A DNA stretch of 64,000 bases from GCA-2733415 sp964276095 (GTDB lineage: Bacteria > Bacteroidota > Bacteroidia > Flavobacteriales > Flavobacteriaceae), in NCBI GenBank assembly GCA_964276095.1, contig CAXYDR010000001.1:930001-994000 (forward strand). Reading direction: 5' to 3'. A program made the position numbers and the translations under genes. Below the pieces are notes generated by a model. That model was not told where the DNA came from and made no database searches. It worked only from the letters and a program-made list of their open reading frames with translations. Below, in pieces: positions 1 to 8,923 of this stretch (its first letter is position 1; the number at the start of each line of letters is the position of its first letter).

Positions 1-396
1 ACCAGTAGGCTTAAATACTGCAAAAGGAATTGCTTCTTTTTCTTTTACAAAGTCTAATAATTTTATTGTCATTTCAAAAGCAGCATCAAATTGCGCTTCA
101 TCAACCTTTCCCTCAACAGAATAATCCAACACACTACATACTTTTTTAGCATACATTTTGTCAATTACAGGAATACAATCATCCTCGGACACACCTCCAC
201 AAAAGTGATCAAACACAGTTGCCCTTATAAGCCCCTCAACAGGCAAATGTGCTTTTATTGCAAAATTCGTCATTGCCGTTCCAATACGGACTAGTGGCTC
301 ATTGGCTATCATTTTAAATAAAAAATAAGCGCGCTCTAACTCCGAATCTTTTTTTAAAGAAAAAGCGACTTTTGTGTTGTTAAATAATTTGTTCAT
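1..396 (-). CDS. proline dehydrogenase, N-terminal part (cut by window edge)
   Basis: The reading frame is open from an ATG at 396 down to base 1 (132 codons) with no stop, so the C-terminal two thirds lie outside the window. The translation starts MNKLFNNTKVAFSLKKDSEL and reaches VFKPTG at the edge, which matches the N-terminus of the flavobacterial monofunctional proline dehydrogenase as I remember it. The family is an FAD-dependent TIM barrel that oxidises proline to pyrroline-5-carboxylate and passes electrons to quinones. The catalytic barrel is not visible here, so the call rests on N-terminal similarity and on the position divergent from aroB, a common flavobacterial arrangement. Confidence 0.75.
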   Translation of the reverse strand, partial: MNKLFNNTKVAFSLKKDSELERAYFLFKMIANEPLVRIGTAMTNFAIKAHLPVEGLIRATVFDHFCGGVSEDDCIPVIDKMYAKKVCSVLDYSVEGKVDEAQFDAAFEMTIKLLDFVKEKEAIPFAVFKPTG

Positions 397-557
397 TTTT
401 AATAAAATTACGGACAATTAATGACCGATTATTTGCATAGTAACAAAACTATCTTTTTTTTAATTATTACGCTAACTTTTCAATACTTGTATTAAAAAAA
501 TCTTGTTTCTTTGCTTAGTGTATAAAAAATATACAGTTTCAGTAATAAAACAAAAAA

Positions 558-1625
558 ATGGAAGCTATAAAATCTCAAGATTCAATTGTATACTTCAACA
601 ATGATTGTTATATATCTTTAAATAAACATTTAAAAGAAAACAATTACTCTAAATTATTTATAATAGTTGACGAGAACACACTTGAACATTGTTATCCTGC
701 TTTTTGTAGTAATATTGAAACAAGCCTTGAAATTGAAGTCGTTCAAATTGAAGCTGGAGAAATAAACAAGAATATAGAAACTTGTTCAGGGGTGTGGAAT
801 GCGTTATCGGAATTAAATGCCGACAGAAAATGCTTGATTATAAATGTTGGTGGCGGTGTAGTAACTGACTTAGGAGGCTTTGTAGCTTCAACTTATAAAC
901 GTGGTGTAAATTACATTAATGTTCCTACAAGCTTATTAGCCATGGTTGATGCTTCTGTAGGTGGTAAAACGGGGGTTGATCTAGGTAATTTAAAAAATCA
1001 AATTGGAGTCATAAATACCTCTGAAATGGTTTTGATTGACACGTCTTTTTTAAATACATTACCACAAAATGAAATGCGCTCAGGCTTAGCAGAAATGTTA
1101 AAACATGGTTTAATACAAGATGAACAGTATTGGAATAAAATGACTGATTTATCAACATTAACATCGTCAGATTTAGATAATTTAATTCATGAATCTGTCG
1201 TTATTAAAAACAATGTAGTTACCACAGATCCTACAGAACAAGGTTTGAGAAAAACTTTGAATTTCGGACATACCTTAGGTCACGCCATAGAATCATATTA
1301 TCTAGAAAATGAAACCAAAACAACCTTACTTCACGGAGAAGCGGTAGCTATTGGAATGGTATTAGCTTGCTATATATCAACAAAAATAACCAACTTAAGC
1401 ATAGACACCTGTAACAACATTAAACAAACTATTCTTGACACTTACGAAAAAATTTCTTTTGAAACAGAAGACTTCGACCCCATTATTGAATTAATGAAAT
1501 TTGACAAGAAAAACTCTCACGGAAACATAAACTTCGTATTACTAAGTGCTATTGGAGATACAGTAGTTGACCAAGTTGTACCAAATAATATAATCAAAGA
1601 ATCATTTGACTACTACATGAACTAA
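558..1625 (+). CDS. aroB: 3-dehydroquinate synthase
   Basis: AroB converts DAHP to 3-dehydroquinate, the second step of the shikimate pathway, using NAD and a divalent metal in the cytoplasm. The 355-residue protein has the family's usual length. Visible marks are the NAD-binding NVGGGVVTDLGGF stretch (near residue 95), the substrate loop PTSLLAMVDASVGGKTG, and the metal ligands in GLAEMLKHG, LNFGHTLGHAIE and LLHGEAVAIGM. The ATG at 558 follows an A-rich leader. The 3' end overlaps the convergent DinB-like gene by 4 bases, so the two transcripts collide without a terminator between them. Confidence 0.96.
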   Translation: MEAIKSQDSIVYFNNDCYISLNKHLKENNYSKLFIIVDENTLEHCYPAFCSNIETSLEIEVVQIEAGEINKNIETCSGVWNALSELNADRKCLIINVGGGVVTDLGGFVASTYKRGVNYINVPTSLLAMVDASVGGKTGVDLGNLKNQIGVINTSEMVLIDTSFLNTLPQNEMRSGLAEMLKHGLIQDEQYWNKMTDLSTLTSSDLDNLIHESVVIKNNVVTTDPTEQGLRKTLNFGHTLGHAIESYYLENETKTTLLHGEAVAIGMVLACYISTKITNLSIDTCNNIKQTILDTYEKISFETEDFDPIIELMKFDKKNSHGNINFVLLSAIGDTVVDQVVPNNIIKESFDYYMN

Positions 1626-2140
1626 ACCAGATAACGTTCTTTTACGATGTTTACATGATGTATTTGATGACCTAATATAATATAAGCAACTGCCCTTACA
1701 CTCATTGTGTTTTCTCCAGAATTACCGATAGTAAGTAGTGCCTTTTCATCAAAGGAACTAAATAACGTAATGGTTGAATTTCTTACAGCCACAAACTCAT
1801 TTAATAAAGAGGTTAAATTTCTTTTGCTTGCATTTGAATTTGGAGCATAAAAGTTTTCATCATAACCAGGTAAATTAGTTTTGTCATTTCTTGCAAACCT
1901 AAGTGCTCGATATTGAAATATACGTTCAGTATCTATCATATGAAGCATCAACTCCTTAAGCGTCCATTTTCCTTCTTGATAAGAAAAACCTAACTTCTCT
2001 TCCTCTAAGGATTTGAAAAAAGTGACGAATTCAGACAATGACGTTTCTAACGAAGTAACTAATGGCTTATTCTGGACAAACTTTAGATACATTTTTTGAT
2101 AAGGTACATACTCTTCAGTTTTCAGTATTTCAGTAATCAT
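1622..2140 (-). CDS. DinB-family (DinB_2-like) putative metal-dependent protein
   Basis: A 172-residue four-helix-bundle protein of the DinB/YfiT superfamily. The expected metal-binding histidines can be seen: H67 in LMLHMIDTER and H158/H161/H162 in GHQIHHVNIV near the C-terminus. Members include thiol-dependent transferases and many proteins of unknown substrate, so the reaction cannot be stated. It lies tail-to-tail with aroB (4-base overlap) and is preceded by its own AT-rich upstream region, so it is probably transcribed alone. Confidence 0.8.
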   Translation of the reverse strand: MITEILKTEEYVPYQKMYLKFVQNKPLVTSLETSLSEFVTFFKSLEEEKLGFSYQEGKWTLKELMLHMIDTERIFQYRALRFARNDKTNLPGYDENFYAPNSNASKRNLTSLLNEFVAVRNSTITLFSSFDEKALLTIGNSGENTMSVRAVAYIILGHQIHHVNIVKERYLV

Positions 2141-2226
2141 TCCTTTTATGTTTTAATTTTATGTTGGAAAACTAATATACAAATATTATATTATCTCAAT
2201 TATAAAAAAAAGAGCTATGCATAATA

Positions 2227-3426
2227 TTATTTCGTTTGAATATTTGTAAATGATATTTTAAAATTTGTCCCTACTTTTCCCTTTAAGGGTTCAATATCCC
2301 CTTTTAATTGTTTTACAAAAGCTTTAATTAAAGTTAATCCTGTTGAATTAACAATATTTGACAATACACAATCTGAGGTACCACTACCATTATCACCTAC
2401 TATCAGTTCATAGTCGTAATTACTATTATTAGTGTTTTTTAAACCTATATATAATTCCCCTGAATTTACATCATTAAAAGCGTGCTTTAATGAATTAGAC
2501 ACCAATTCATTAATAATCAAACTAAGTGGAAGTAATGTATCTATAGACATTTTAACGGGCTCTATATTGAAATTTGAAACAATGTTTTTCTCTAGACTAT
2601 AACTGTGGATTAAATCCCTAATAAGTAACTTAAAATGATCTTTTACATCAATATACATAAGGTCTTTTGTGTTATATATTTTTTCATGCAACCTTGCCAT
2701 TGCCACGACTCTACCTTGAGTGAGTTTAAACATTAACTTTACATTTTCATCATCAACCCCTCTTGCTTGAATACGAAGTAAACTATTTACTACTTGTAAA
2801 TTATTTTTAACTCGATGGTGTATTTCTCGCAACATAACTGTTTTCTCCTCATTCTTTTTTGCTATTTCTTTTTTAGATTTATAAACCAAAGCACTGTTCT
2901 TACTCATCAATCTGCCAAAAACACCACCAAGTAAAACTATCAAGAATAATAGAAAGAAAAAATTAAAGGCATCTTTTACATCTTCTTTTACATAATTTTC
3001 AAACTTATATTCAGAAACATTTATAAAATAAAGTGATACTACTGCAAGTAATATGATTACTAACCATAAATCTCCATAAAAGACTTTTGTTGCATATCCC
3101 GAAAATATTATCAAAACCAAAAAAGAAGCGAACGGACTATTTACTCCCCCACTAAATAAACAAATAATATAAGTAACGATAAAAGCTAAAAATGACATTA
3201 TATTATAAGTAAGCTCTAAATTTCTATGCTTGAAAAACACACAAATATTTAAAAAATTAATTACTGAATACACAATAAGAGAGTAAAAAATAACCCCCTT
3301 AATATCCAAAATATAAAAACAGAGTAGTGAGCAAATTAAAGTCATTATAGAACAGGTAAGAGACACTTTAATTGTTAGTACCGTTCTTTTACCAAAACTT
3401 CTATTTAAAAATGATAGTTGTGACAT
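2227..3426 (-). CDS. membrane histidine kinase, HisKA_2 type (copy 1)
   Basis: A 399-residue sensor kinase. Six hydrophobic segments fill residues 15-174 with almost no extracytoplasmic loop, so the signal is probably sensed in the membrane. A short linker leads to the HisKA_2 dimerisation domain with the phospho-acceptor in LREIHHRVKNN (H203 or H204). The HATPase domain follows, with the N-box LIINELVSNSLKHAF (about 303-317) and the G1 box VGDNGSG (about 343-349). It is closely related along its whole length to the next gene upstream (3550-4737), so the pair arose by tandem duplication. No response regulator is adjacent; in Bacteroidota such kinases often act with regulators encoded elsewhere. 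Confidence 0.9.
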   Translation of the reverse strand: MSQLSFLNRSFGKRTVLTIKVSLTCSIMTLICSLLCFYILDIKGVIFYSLIVYSVINFLNICVFFKHRNLELTYNIMSFLAFIVTYIICLFSGGVNSPFASFLVLIIFSGYATKVFYGDLWLVIILLAVVSLYFINVSEYKFENYVKEDVKDAFNFFFLLFLIVLLGGVFGRLMSKNSALVYKSKKEIAKKNEEKTVMLREIHHRVKNNLQVVNSLLRIQARGVDDENVKLMFKLTQGRVVAMARLHEKIYNTKDLMYIDVKDHFKLLIRDLIHSYSLEKNIVSNFNIEPVKMSIDTLLPLSLIINELVSNSLKHAFNDVNSGELYIGLKNTNNSNYDYELIVGDNGSGTSDCVLSNIVNSTGLTLIKAFVKQLKGDIEPLKGKVGTNFKISFTNIQTK

Positions 3427-3549
3427 TTGTTTCTTTGTTTATCAACACGCCTAACAATCCCATATCATTAACTATGAGTGATTTAACACAAGGTAGACAA
3501 AAAATAACTTACTACAAAAACAAGCTGTTTGTATTATAAGCATATTGTA

Positions 3550-4737
3550 TTAAGTATTTGAAAAAGTTATTACAAAGCTTGTACCCTTGTGAGTAGTTAG
3601 TGATTCAATTGATCCCTCCAACTGTCTTACAAAAGTTTTTATAAGCGTCACTCCTGTTGAATTCACAGAATTTGATAATATATCTTTGTTAGATCCATTT
3701 CCATTATCCCCGACTACTAACCTACATAACGACTCATCTATGGTGTTAAATTTCACAGAAACTTCACCTATACTCATATCATTAAAAGCATGTTTTAATG
3801 AATTTGAAATCAATTCATTAATTATTAGACTCAACGGTAAAAGCTTATCTATTGACAAATTAATTGGCTCAATAGACAGATTTAAGGAAATATCCTTGTC
3901 TAAATTATTACTACTTATTAAATCATTAATAAGTAATTTAAAATGCTCTTTAATATTAATATTCTTAAAATCTTTAGTATTATATATTTTTTCGTGAAGT
4001 CTAGCTATAGCAATTACCCTACTTTGCGCTGCACTAAACATAGATTTCACCTTTTCATCAGTTACACCTCTTGCCTGGATACGTAATAAACTATTAACAA
4101 CTTGTAAATTATTTTTAACTCGGTGATGAATTTCTTTTAGCATCACAGTTTTTTCATCATTCCTTTTTTCAATTTCGAGTTTTGCTTTTTTATTTTTTTC
4201 ACTTGTTATATTCATCATTCTTCCAAATACACCACCTAGCAATATGATTAAGAAAAAAAGAAATAATAGTTGAAATTCTGCAACATTTGCCTCATTCACT
4301 TCATTTATATCATTAACAAACTCATAATGCGTAATATTCATTATATAAAAAAGTATGACTGTAATCATAACAACAATCAGCCATATATTACCATGGGATT
4401 TTTTAATTAAATATCCAAAAAATATCAATAAAACCATAAATGATATTGCAGGACTATTAATTCCACCACTATAATAACAAATAAAAAGTAGTGCAATATA
4501 CCCTAACAAAGTAGCTATAACATATGACCTAAGTATGTTTTTGTGGAGATAAAAAAGCAGTATGTTTATTGTATTTAACAAAGAATAGGTAAGAAATGAT
4601 TTGAAAACAACATCCCTAATACCCATCTGAAAATAACAAAATAATGAGAATAGGAAAGCACTTACAGACAATGTATAAAACACATTTAATGAGAGTGTGG
4701 TCGTTCTTCCGTATTTATTTTTTATTTTTTCAGTCAT
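3550..4737 (-). CDS. membrane histidine kinase, HisKA_2 type (copy 2)
   Basis: A 395-residue paralogue of the neighbouring kinase with the same plan: six membrane segments in roughly residues 15-170, then HisKA_2 with LKEIHHRVKNN, then a HATPase with LIINELISNSLKHAF and VGDNGNGS. The kinase half is much more alike between the two copies than the membrane half, which suggests that the sensing parts have diverged while the output is shared. About 120 bases separate the two genes; no terminator is visible, so they may be co-transcribed, this copy first. No receiver-domain gene is adjacent. Confidence 0.9.
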   Translation of the reverse strand: MTEKIKNKYGRTTTLSLNVFYTLSVSAFLFSLFCYFQMGIRDVVFKSFLTYSLLNTINILLFYLHKNILRSYVIATLLGYIALLFICYYSGGINSPAISFMVLLIFFGYLIKKSHGNIWLIVVMITVILFYIMNITHYEFVNDINEVNEANVAEFQLLFLFFLIILLGGVFGRMMNITSEKNKKAKLEIEKRNDEKTVMLKEIHHRVKNNLQVVNSLLRIQARGVTDEKVKSMFSAAQSRVIAIARLHEKIYNTKDFKNINIKEHFKLLINDLISSNNLDKDISLNLSIEPINLSIDKLLPLSLIINELISNSLKHAFNDMSIGEVSVKFNTIDESLCRLVVGDNGNGSNKDILSNSVNSTGVTLIKTFVRQLEGSIESLTTHKGTSFVITFSNT

Positions 4738-4805
4738 TACTATGTTTATTAACTTACAGAAACAAACTCATTCTATTTAATGATAAAACAATATGTTTAA
4801 TTCAT

Positions 4806-6065
4806 TTAGGTTTTTTGCTTTTTCTTTTTGGCAGCAGGAAACAATACATTATTTAAAATTAAACGATAACCTGGTGAAGTTGGATGCAACTCTAATTCAG
4901 TTTTTGGATCTCCTACTCTATGCTGATAATCTTCTGGATCATGACCTCCATAAAAGGTGAAGAATCCTTTTCCTTTAATTCCGTGAATATATTTTGCTTC
5001 ACCATTTGTTTTGTTTTCCCCCATTACTAAAACTGTAGGCTTTAATTCTTCTCGTTCAAAAGAAGTTGTCTGACCCATAAAACCTTTAATTAATTGTGTG
5101 TGGTTTTGACATAGCATTGTAGGGATCGGATCCCATTTTGCAGAAAACTCCATCAATGAAAAATAATCTAATTCTTTTTTAATTTTACGCTTAGTCGTCA
5201 TATCAATACTTGAAAACTCATAAGTGTTTGGATTACGCTCCAAAGTAAAATTTGTAAACGAAAAGGTATTTCTAAAATCTAATTTATTCTGATAATTGGC
5301 ATCACTCGGATCACCATCAAACATTGGTTCACATATATCAGCATTAGTTGCTGCTAACGCAATATCAAAACTATCTGTAGCACTACACATTGCAAACATA
5401 AATCCTCCGCCAACTACAAAGTCTCTAATTTTTAAAGCTACAGCTCTTTTTTCTTCAGAAACTTTAGTGTAACCCATTTTTTTAGCAAGTTCTTCTGCAT
5501 TTTTTTTGTTTTCTATATACCAAGGTGCTGCTTTGAAGCTTCTATAAAATTTCCCATATTGTCCCGTAAAATCTTCATGATGTAAATGCAGCCAATCGTA
5601 AGCAATCAATGCATCCTGTAACACTTCTTCGTCATAAATTTTTTCATATGGAATTTCGGCAAATGTTAACGCCATAGTTACAGCATCATCCCAAGGTAAA
5701 TTTGAACTAGGAGCATAAACTGCAATTCTTGGTGCTTTTTCTAAAATAACCGACTCTTGATTTACTGAAGGACTACTTATTCCTTCTAATATATCTTCTG
5801 TTTTTGAATCTGACAACACCTCAAATGAGACCCCCCTGACTCTACATTCTTTTCTAACATTATCAGAATCTCCTAATAAAAAAGATCCGCCTCTATAATT
5901 TAGCAACCATTTTACTTTCTGCTGCTTTTCTAATAACCAATAGGTAATCCCGTAAGCTTTCAAGTGGTTTTTCTGACTCTCAGCATCCATAGGAATAAGT
6001 ATGTATGACGCATAATTATTAATTGAATACAATAAAATTAATATCAGTAGAATTCTTTTTTTCAT
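4806..6065 (-). CDS. exported protein of unknown function (family often labelled 'asparagine synthetase B')
   Basis: A 419-residue protein with an N-terminal hydrophobic signal (MKKRILLILILLYSINNYAS) and no other membrane segment. I see no glutamine amidotransferase Cys2 start and no PP-loop ATP site, so it is not an asparagine synthetase, although I recall relatives in Flavobacteriaceae databases carrying that name. Notable stretches are APSSNLPWDD, DWLHLHHEDFTGQYG, VGGGFMFAMCSATDSFD and FFTFYGGHDPEDY. The last two resemble the core of glutamine-amidotransferase-like or ThuA-like folds, which would fit a periplasmic protein, but this is inference. It sits between the kinase pair and dnaB, separated from dnaB by a terminator. 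Confidence 0.6.
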   Translation of the reverse strand: MKKRILLILILLYSINNYASYILIPMDAESQKNHLKAYGITYWLLEKQQKVKWLLNYRGGSFLLGDSDNVRKECRVRGVSFEVLSDSKTEDILEGISSPSVNQESVILEKAPRIAVYAPSSNLPWDDAVTMALTFAEIPYEKIYDEEVLQDALIAYDWLHLHHEDFTGQYGKFYRSFKAAPWYIENKKNAEELAKKMGYTKVSEEKRAVALKIRDFVVGGGFMFAMCSATDSFDIALAATNADICEPMFDGDPSDANYQNKLDFRNTFSFTNFTLERNPNTYEFSSIDMTTKRKIKKELDYFSLMEFSAKWDPIPTMLCQNHTQLIKGFMGQTTSFEREELKPTVLVMGENKTNGEAKYIHGIKGKGFFTFYGGHDPEDYQHRVGDPKTELELHPTSPGYRLILNNVLFPAAKKKKQKT

Positions 6066-6111
6066 AAGTCAAAAGATACTTAAAATATGTAACAAGTTTA
6101 ATTTTTGAAAC

Positions 6112-6147
6112 AAAAAAAAAGACTTATTTATAAATAAGTCTTTTTAA
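6112..6147 (-). terminator. rho-independent terminator after dnaB
   Basis: Inverted repeat AAGACTTATTTATAAATAAG followed on the minus strand by a run of T (the A-run at 6112-6120 on the plus strand). It lies 19 bases past the dnaB stop codon and separates dnaB from the exported-protein gene. Confidence 0.85.
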
Positions 6148-6165
6148 TATTATATATATTTATTC

Positions 6166-7704
6166 CTAAAAAGGTACTTCATCATCATTAACCCCTTGAT
6201 TAGAGTTCATTGTACTTCCAAAAGCATCTTCTGCACTTGGTAGTGTACCTGTAGCAAAAGGATTGTCATTCATAGATGATTGCATTTCGAAAGGCGTGCT
6301 AAAATCGTCTAAGTTGTCAAATTTACCCAAATGGCCAATAAATTTTAAACGAATATTTTCCAAACCACCATTCCTGTGTTTTGCAATAATAAGTTCCCCT
6401 TGCCCATCAGTTGGTGAACGCTCATCATCATCCCATTCATCTATTTTATAGTATTCAGGTCGATAAATAAACGATACAATATCGGCATCTTGCTCAATTG
6501 CTCCAGATTCCCTTAAATCTGAAAGCAAAGGTCTTTTACTACCTCCCCTTGATTCAACAGCACGTGATAACTGTGATAATGCAATAACTGGTATTTCAAG
6601 TTCCTTTGCAAGTGCTTTTAAATTTCTAGAAATTGTAGATATTTCCTGTTCTCTATTTCCATTTTTACCTGTTCCACCAGCGGTCATTAACTGCAAGTAA
6701 TCAATCATGATAATTTTTATATCATGTTGAGAAGATAAACGCCTAGCTTTTGCTCTTAAATCAAATATTGATAATGATGGTGTATCATCTATAAATAACG
6801 GAGCTTTTTCTAAGTTTTTAACCTTTACATTTAACTGCTCCCATTCGTGTTTCTCTAATTTCCCTGTACGTAATTTTTCAGAAGACAACCCAGTTTCCGA
6901 AGAAATTAGACGAGTAATCAACTGTACTGAAGACATCTCTAAGGAAAAGAACGCTACCCCTTTATTTGCATCAACAGCAATATTACGAGCCATTGTTAAA
7001 GTTAAAGCTGTTTTCCCCATACCTGGACGAGCAGCTATAATAATTAAATCAGAAGGTTGCCAACCTGAAGTTAGTGCATCTAATTTAGTAAAACCAGTAG
7101 GCGTACCACTTGTTCCGTCTTGTTGAGAAATTTCTTCAATTTTCTTTTTGGCAAGATGAACCAAGTCTCTTGCTGATTCAGAAGATTTTTTAATATTCCC
7201 TTGTGTAACTTCGTATAATTTCGCCTCGGCATTATCTAATAAATCAAAAACATCTTTTGTTTCATCATACGCTTCTTCAATAATTTCGCTTGAAATTTTA
7301 ATCAAACTACGTTGAATGAATTTCTGTAAAATAATACGTGCGTGAAATTCAATATGTGCAGAAGAAGATACTTTTTGAGTTAATGAAATTAAGTAAAAAT
7401 CACCACCCACTAACTTTAATTTCTCGTCCTTTTTTAGTTGATGAGAAACAGTTAATAAATCGACTGGTTCAGAATTTTCGAAAAGTGTAAATATAGCTTC
7501 AAATATAAACTGATTTGCTTGCTTATAGAATGCTTCTGGATGTAAAATGTCAATTACATCATCAACACCTTTTTTATCAACCATCATCGCTCCAAGTACA
7601 ACTTCCTCTAAATCGATAGCTTGTGGAGGTATTTTTCCTTTTTCTAAATTAATTAGAGTGCTTTTATCTACTTGATATCCTTTTACAAAATTAGGGTTTT
7701 CCAT
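6166..7704 (-). CDS. dnaB: replicative DNA helicase
   Basis: A hexameric 5'-3' helicase that unwinds the replication fork. The 512 residues contain the DnaB N-terminal domain (about 27-130), a linker helix, and the RecA-like C-terminal domain. Walker A is ARPGMGKT (about 225-232), Walker B lies in IKIIMIDYLQLM, and the arginine-finger region is in LSDLRESGAIEQDADIV. The C-terminal tail is rich in Asn/Asp and ends DDEVPF. It is slightly longer than Escherichia coli DnaB (about 470), which is usual for the phylum. I see no intein. It is flanked by terminators on both sides, so it is a single-gene unit. Confidence 0.97.
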   Translation of the reverse strand: MENPNFVKGYQVDKSTLINLEKGKIPPQAIDLEEVVLGAMMVDKKGVDDVIDILHPEAFYKQANQFIFEAIFTLFENSEPVDLLTVSHQLKKDEKLKLVGGDFYLISLTQKVSSSAHIEFHARIILQKFIQRSLIKISSEIIEEAYDETKDVFDLLDNAEAKLYEVTQGNIKKSSESARDLVHLAKKKIEEISQQDGTSGTPTGFTKLDALTSGWQPSDLIIIAARPGMGKTALTLTMARNIAVDANKGVAFFSLEMSSVQLITRLISSETGLSSEKLRTGKLEKHEWEQLNVKVKNLEKAPLFIDDTPSLSIFDLRAKARRLSSQHDIKIIMIDYLQLMTAGGTGKNGNREQEISTISRNLKALAKELEIPVIALSQLSRAVESRGGSKRPLLSDLRESGAIEQDADIVSFIYRPEYYKIDEWDDDERSPTDGQGELIIAKHRNGGLENIRLKFIGHLGKFDNLDDFSTPFEMQSSMNDNPFATGTLPSAEDAFGSTMNSNQGVNDDEVPF

Positions 7705-7805
7705 GGTTACGAATGTAAGGTTTTTTAAAGCTTATTTAAGTTTTAGTAGTTCACAGGTGATTAACAATCAAGTTGTTAATAAGTAAGTTTCTTTGTTAAT
7801 AACGA

Positions 7806-7837
7806 CAAAAAAACCGAAGTAATAACTTCGGTTTTTT
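7806..7837 (-). terminator. rho-independent terminator after accA
   Basis: Stem CCGAAGT/ACTTCGG extended by A:T pairs, with a four-base loop and T-runs on both sides. It lies 24 bases beyond the accA stop codon, in the accA-dnaB spacer. Confidence 0.9.
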
Positions 7838-7861
7838 GTGAGCTATTGATTTTAATGAAAC

Positions 7862-8815
7862 TTACTCATTGAATACTCCCATATTAGAGTATTTATCCAT
7901 TCGTTGTTCAACTAATTCCTTTGGTGATAACTTTTTAAATTCATCAAAAGATTTCATAATTGCTTTAGTTACAACATCAAAAGTTTCTGCTCTATTTCTA
8001 TGAGCTCCACCTATTGGTTCTTTTACAATCTGATCTACTAAACCTAATTTTTTCATATCGGTAGCAGTTAATTTTAATGCATCAGCTGCTTGTTCTTTAT
8101 ATTCCCAACTTCTCCATAAAATAGATGAACAAGATTCAGGAGAAATAACTGAGTACCATGTGTTTTCCAACATTAAGACTTTATCTCCTACTCCTATTCC
8201 TAAAGCTCCACCAGAAGCACCTTCACCAATAATTACACAAATAATTGGCACTTTAAGACGAGTCATTTCTAAAATATTTCTAGCAATTGCCTCACCTTGT
8301 CCTCTTTCTTCTGCTTCTAAACCTGGATAAGCACCAGGGGTATCAATAAAAGAAAGAACAGGAATACCAAACTTTTCAGCAGACTTCATTAATCGTAAAG
8401 CTTTTCTATATCCTTCTGGATTAGCCATACCGAAGTTTCTATACTGTCGTGTTTTAGTATTAAACCCTTTTTGTTGACCAATAATCATAAATGATTGACC
8501 ACCAATTTTACCTAATCCACCAATCATTGCTTTATCATCACGTACATTTCTATCGCCATGTAATTCAACAAATTCATCACCACAAATAGCTTTTATATAA
8601 TCTAATGTATATGGTCTAGATGGATGGCGTGACATTTGAACACGTTGCCAAGGAGAGAGGTTTGAATATATTTCTTTTTTCTTTTCTGCTAGTTTCTTTT
8701 CTATTTGCTTGCAGGTTTCAGTAACATCAACATCACTTTCTTTCCCTAAAACCGCACACTTTTCTAATTGTTCTTCTAACTCCTGAATAGGAAGCTCAAA
8801 ATCTAAATATTCCAT
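7862..8815 (-). CDS. accA: acetyl-CoA carboxylase carboxyltransferase subunit alpha
   Basis: AccA and AccD form the carboxyltransferase that moves CO2 from biotin-BCCP to acetyl-CoA to make malonyl-CoA, the committed step of fatty acid synthesis. The 317 residues match the usual length. Family signatures seen are the basic PWQRVQMSRHPSRPYT entry (about 54-69), ELHGDR, FIDTPGAYPGLEAEERGQGE, and the glycine-rich oxyanion stretch GEGASGGALGIGVGD. The gene stands between its own promoter-like region and a strong terminator. accD is not in the window, as is usual. Confidence 0.97.
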   Translation of the reverse strand: MEYLDFELPIQELEEQLEKCAVLGKESDVDVTETCKQIEKKLAEKKKEIYSNLSPWQRVQMSRHPSRPYTLDYIKAICGDEFVELHGDRNVRDDKAMIGGLGKIGGQSFMIIGQQKGFNTKTRQYRNFGMANPEGYRKALRLMKSAEKFGIPVLSFIDTPGAYPGLEAEERGQGEAIARNILEMTRLKVPIICVIIGEGASGGALGIGVGDKVLMLENTWYSVISPESCSSILWRSWEYKEQAADALKLTATDMKKLGLVDQIVKEPIGGAHRNRAETFDVVTKAIMKSFDEFKKLSPKELVEQRMDKYSNMGVFNE

Positions 8816-8846
8816 AATGGTTTTTAGTCGTTATTTATTAGCAAAG

Positions 8847-8854
8847 CAAATATA
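8847..8854 (-). promoter_or_regulatory. probable -7 box of the accA promoter
   Basis: TATATTTG on the minus strand fits the Bacteroidota -7 consensus TAnnTTTG and lies 32 bases upstream of the accA ATG. No clear TTG is found 19-21 bases further upstream, so the match is partial. Confidence 0.4.
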
Positions 8855-8923
8855 AAAACTTTACTAATCAATTTATATAATTAATATGCTTTTGTTCTTT
8901 TTTTTCCAACCCATAGGATTAGC

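Noticed and set aside
3686..3997. Plus-strand 103-codon frame inside the second histidine kinase
   Set aside because: It is antisense to a conserved HATPase domain with no promoter or homology; a shadow frame.
4806..6065. Asparagine synthetase B
   Set aside because: No N-terminal catalytic cysteine and no PP-loop; there is a signal peptide instead.
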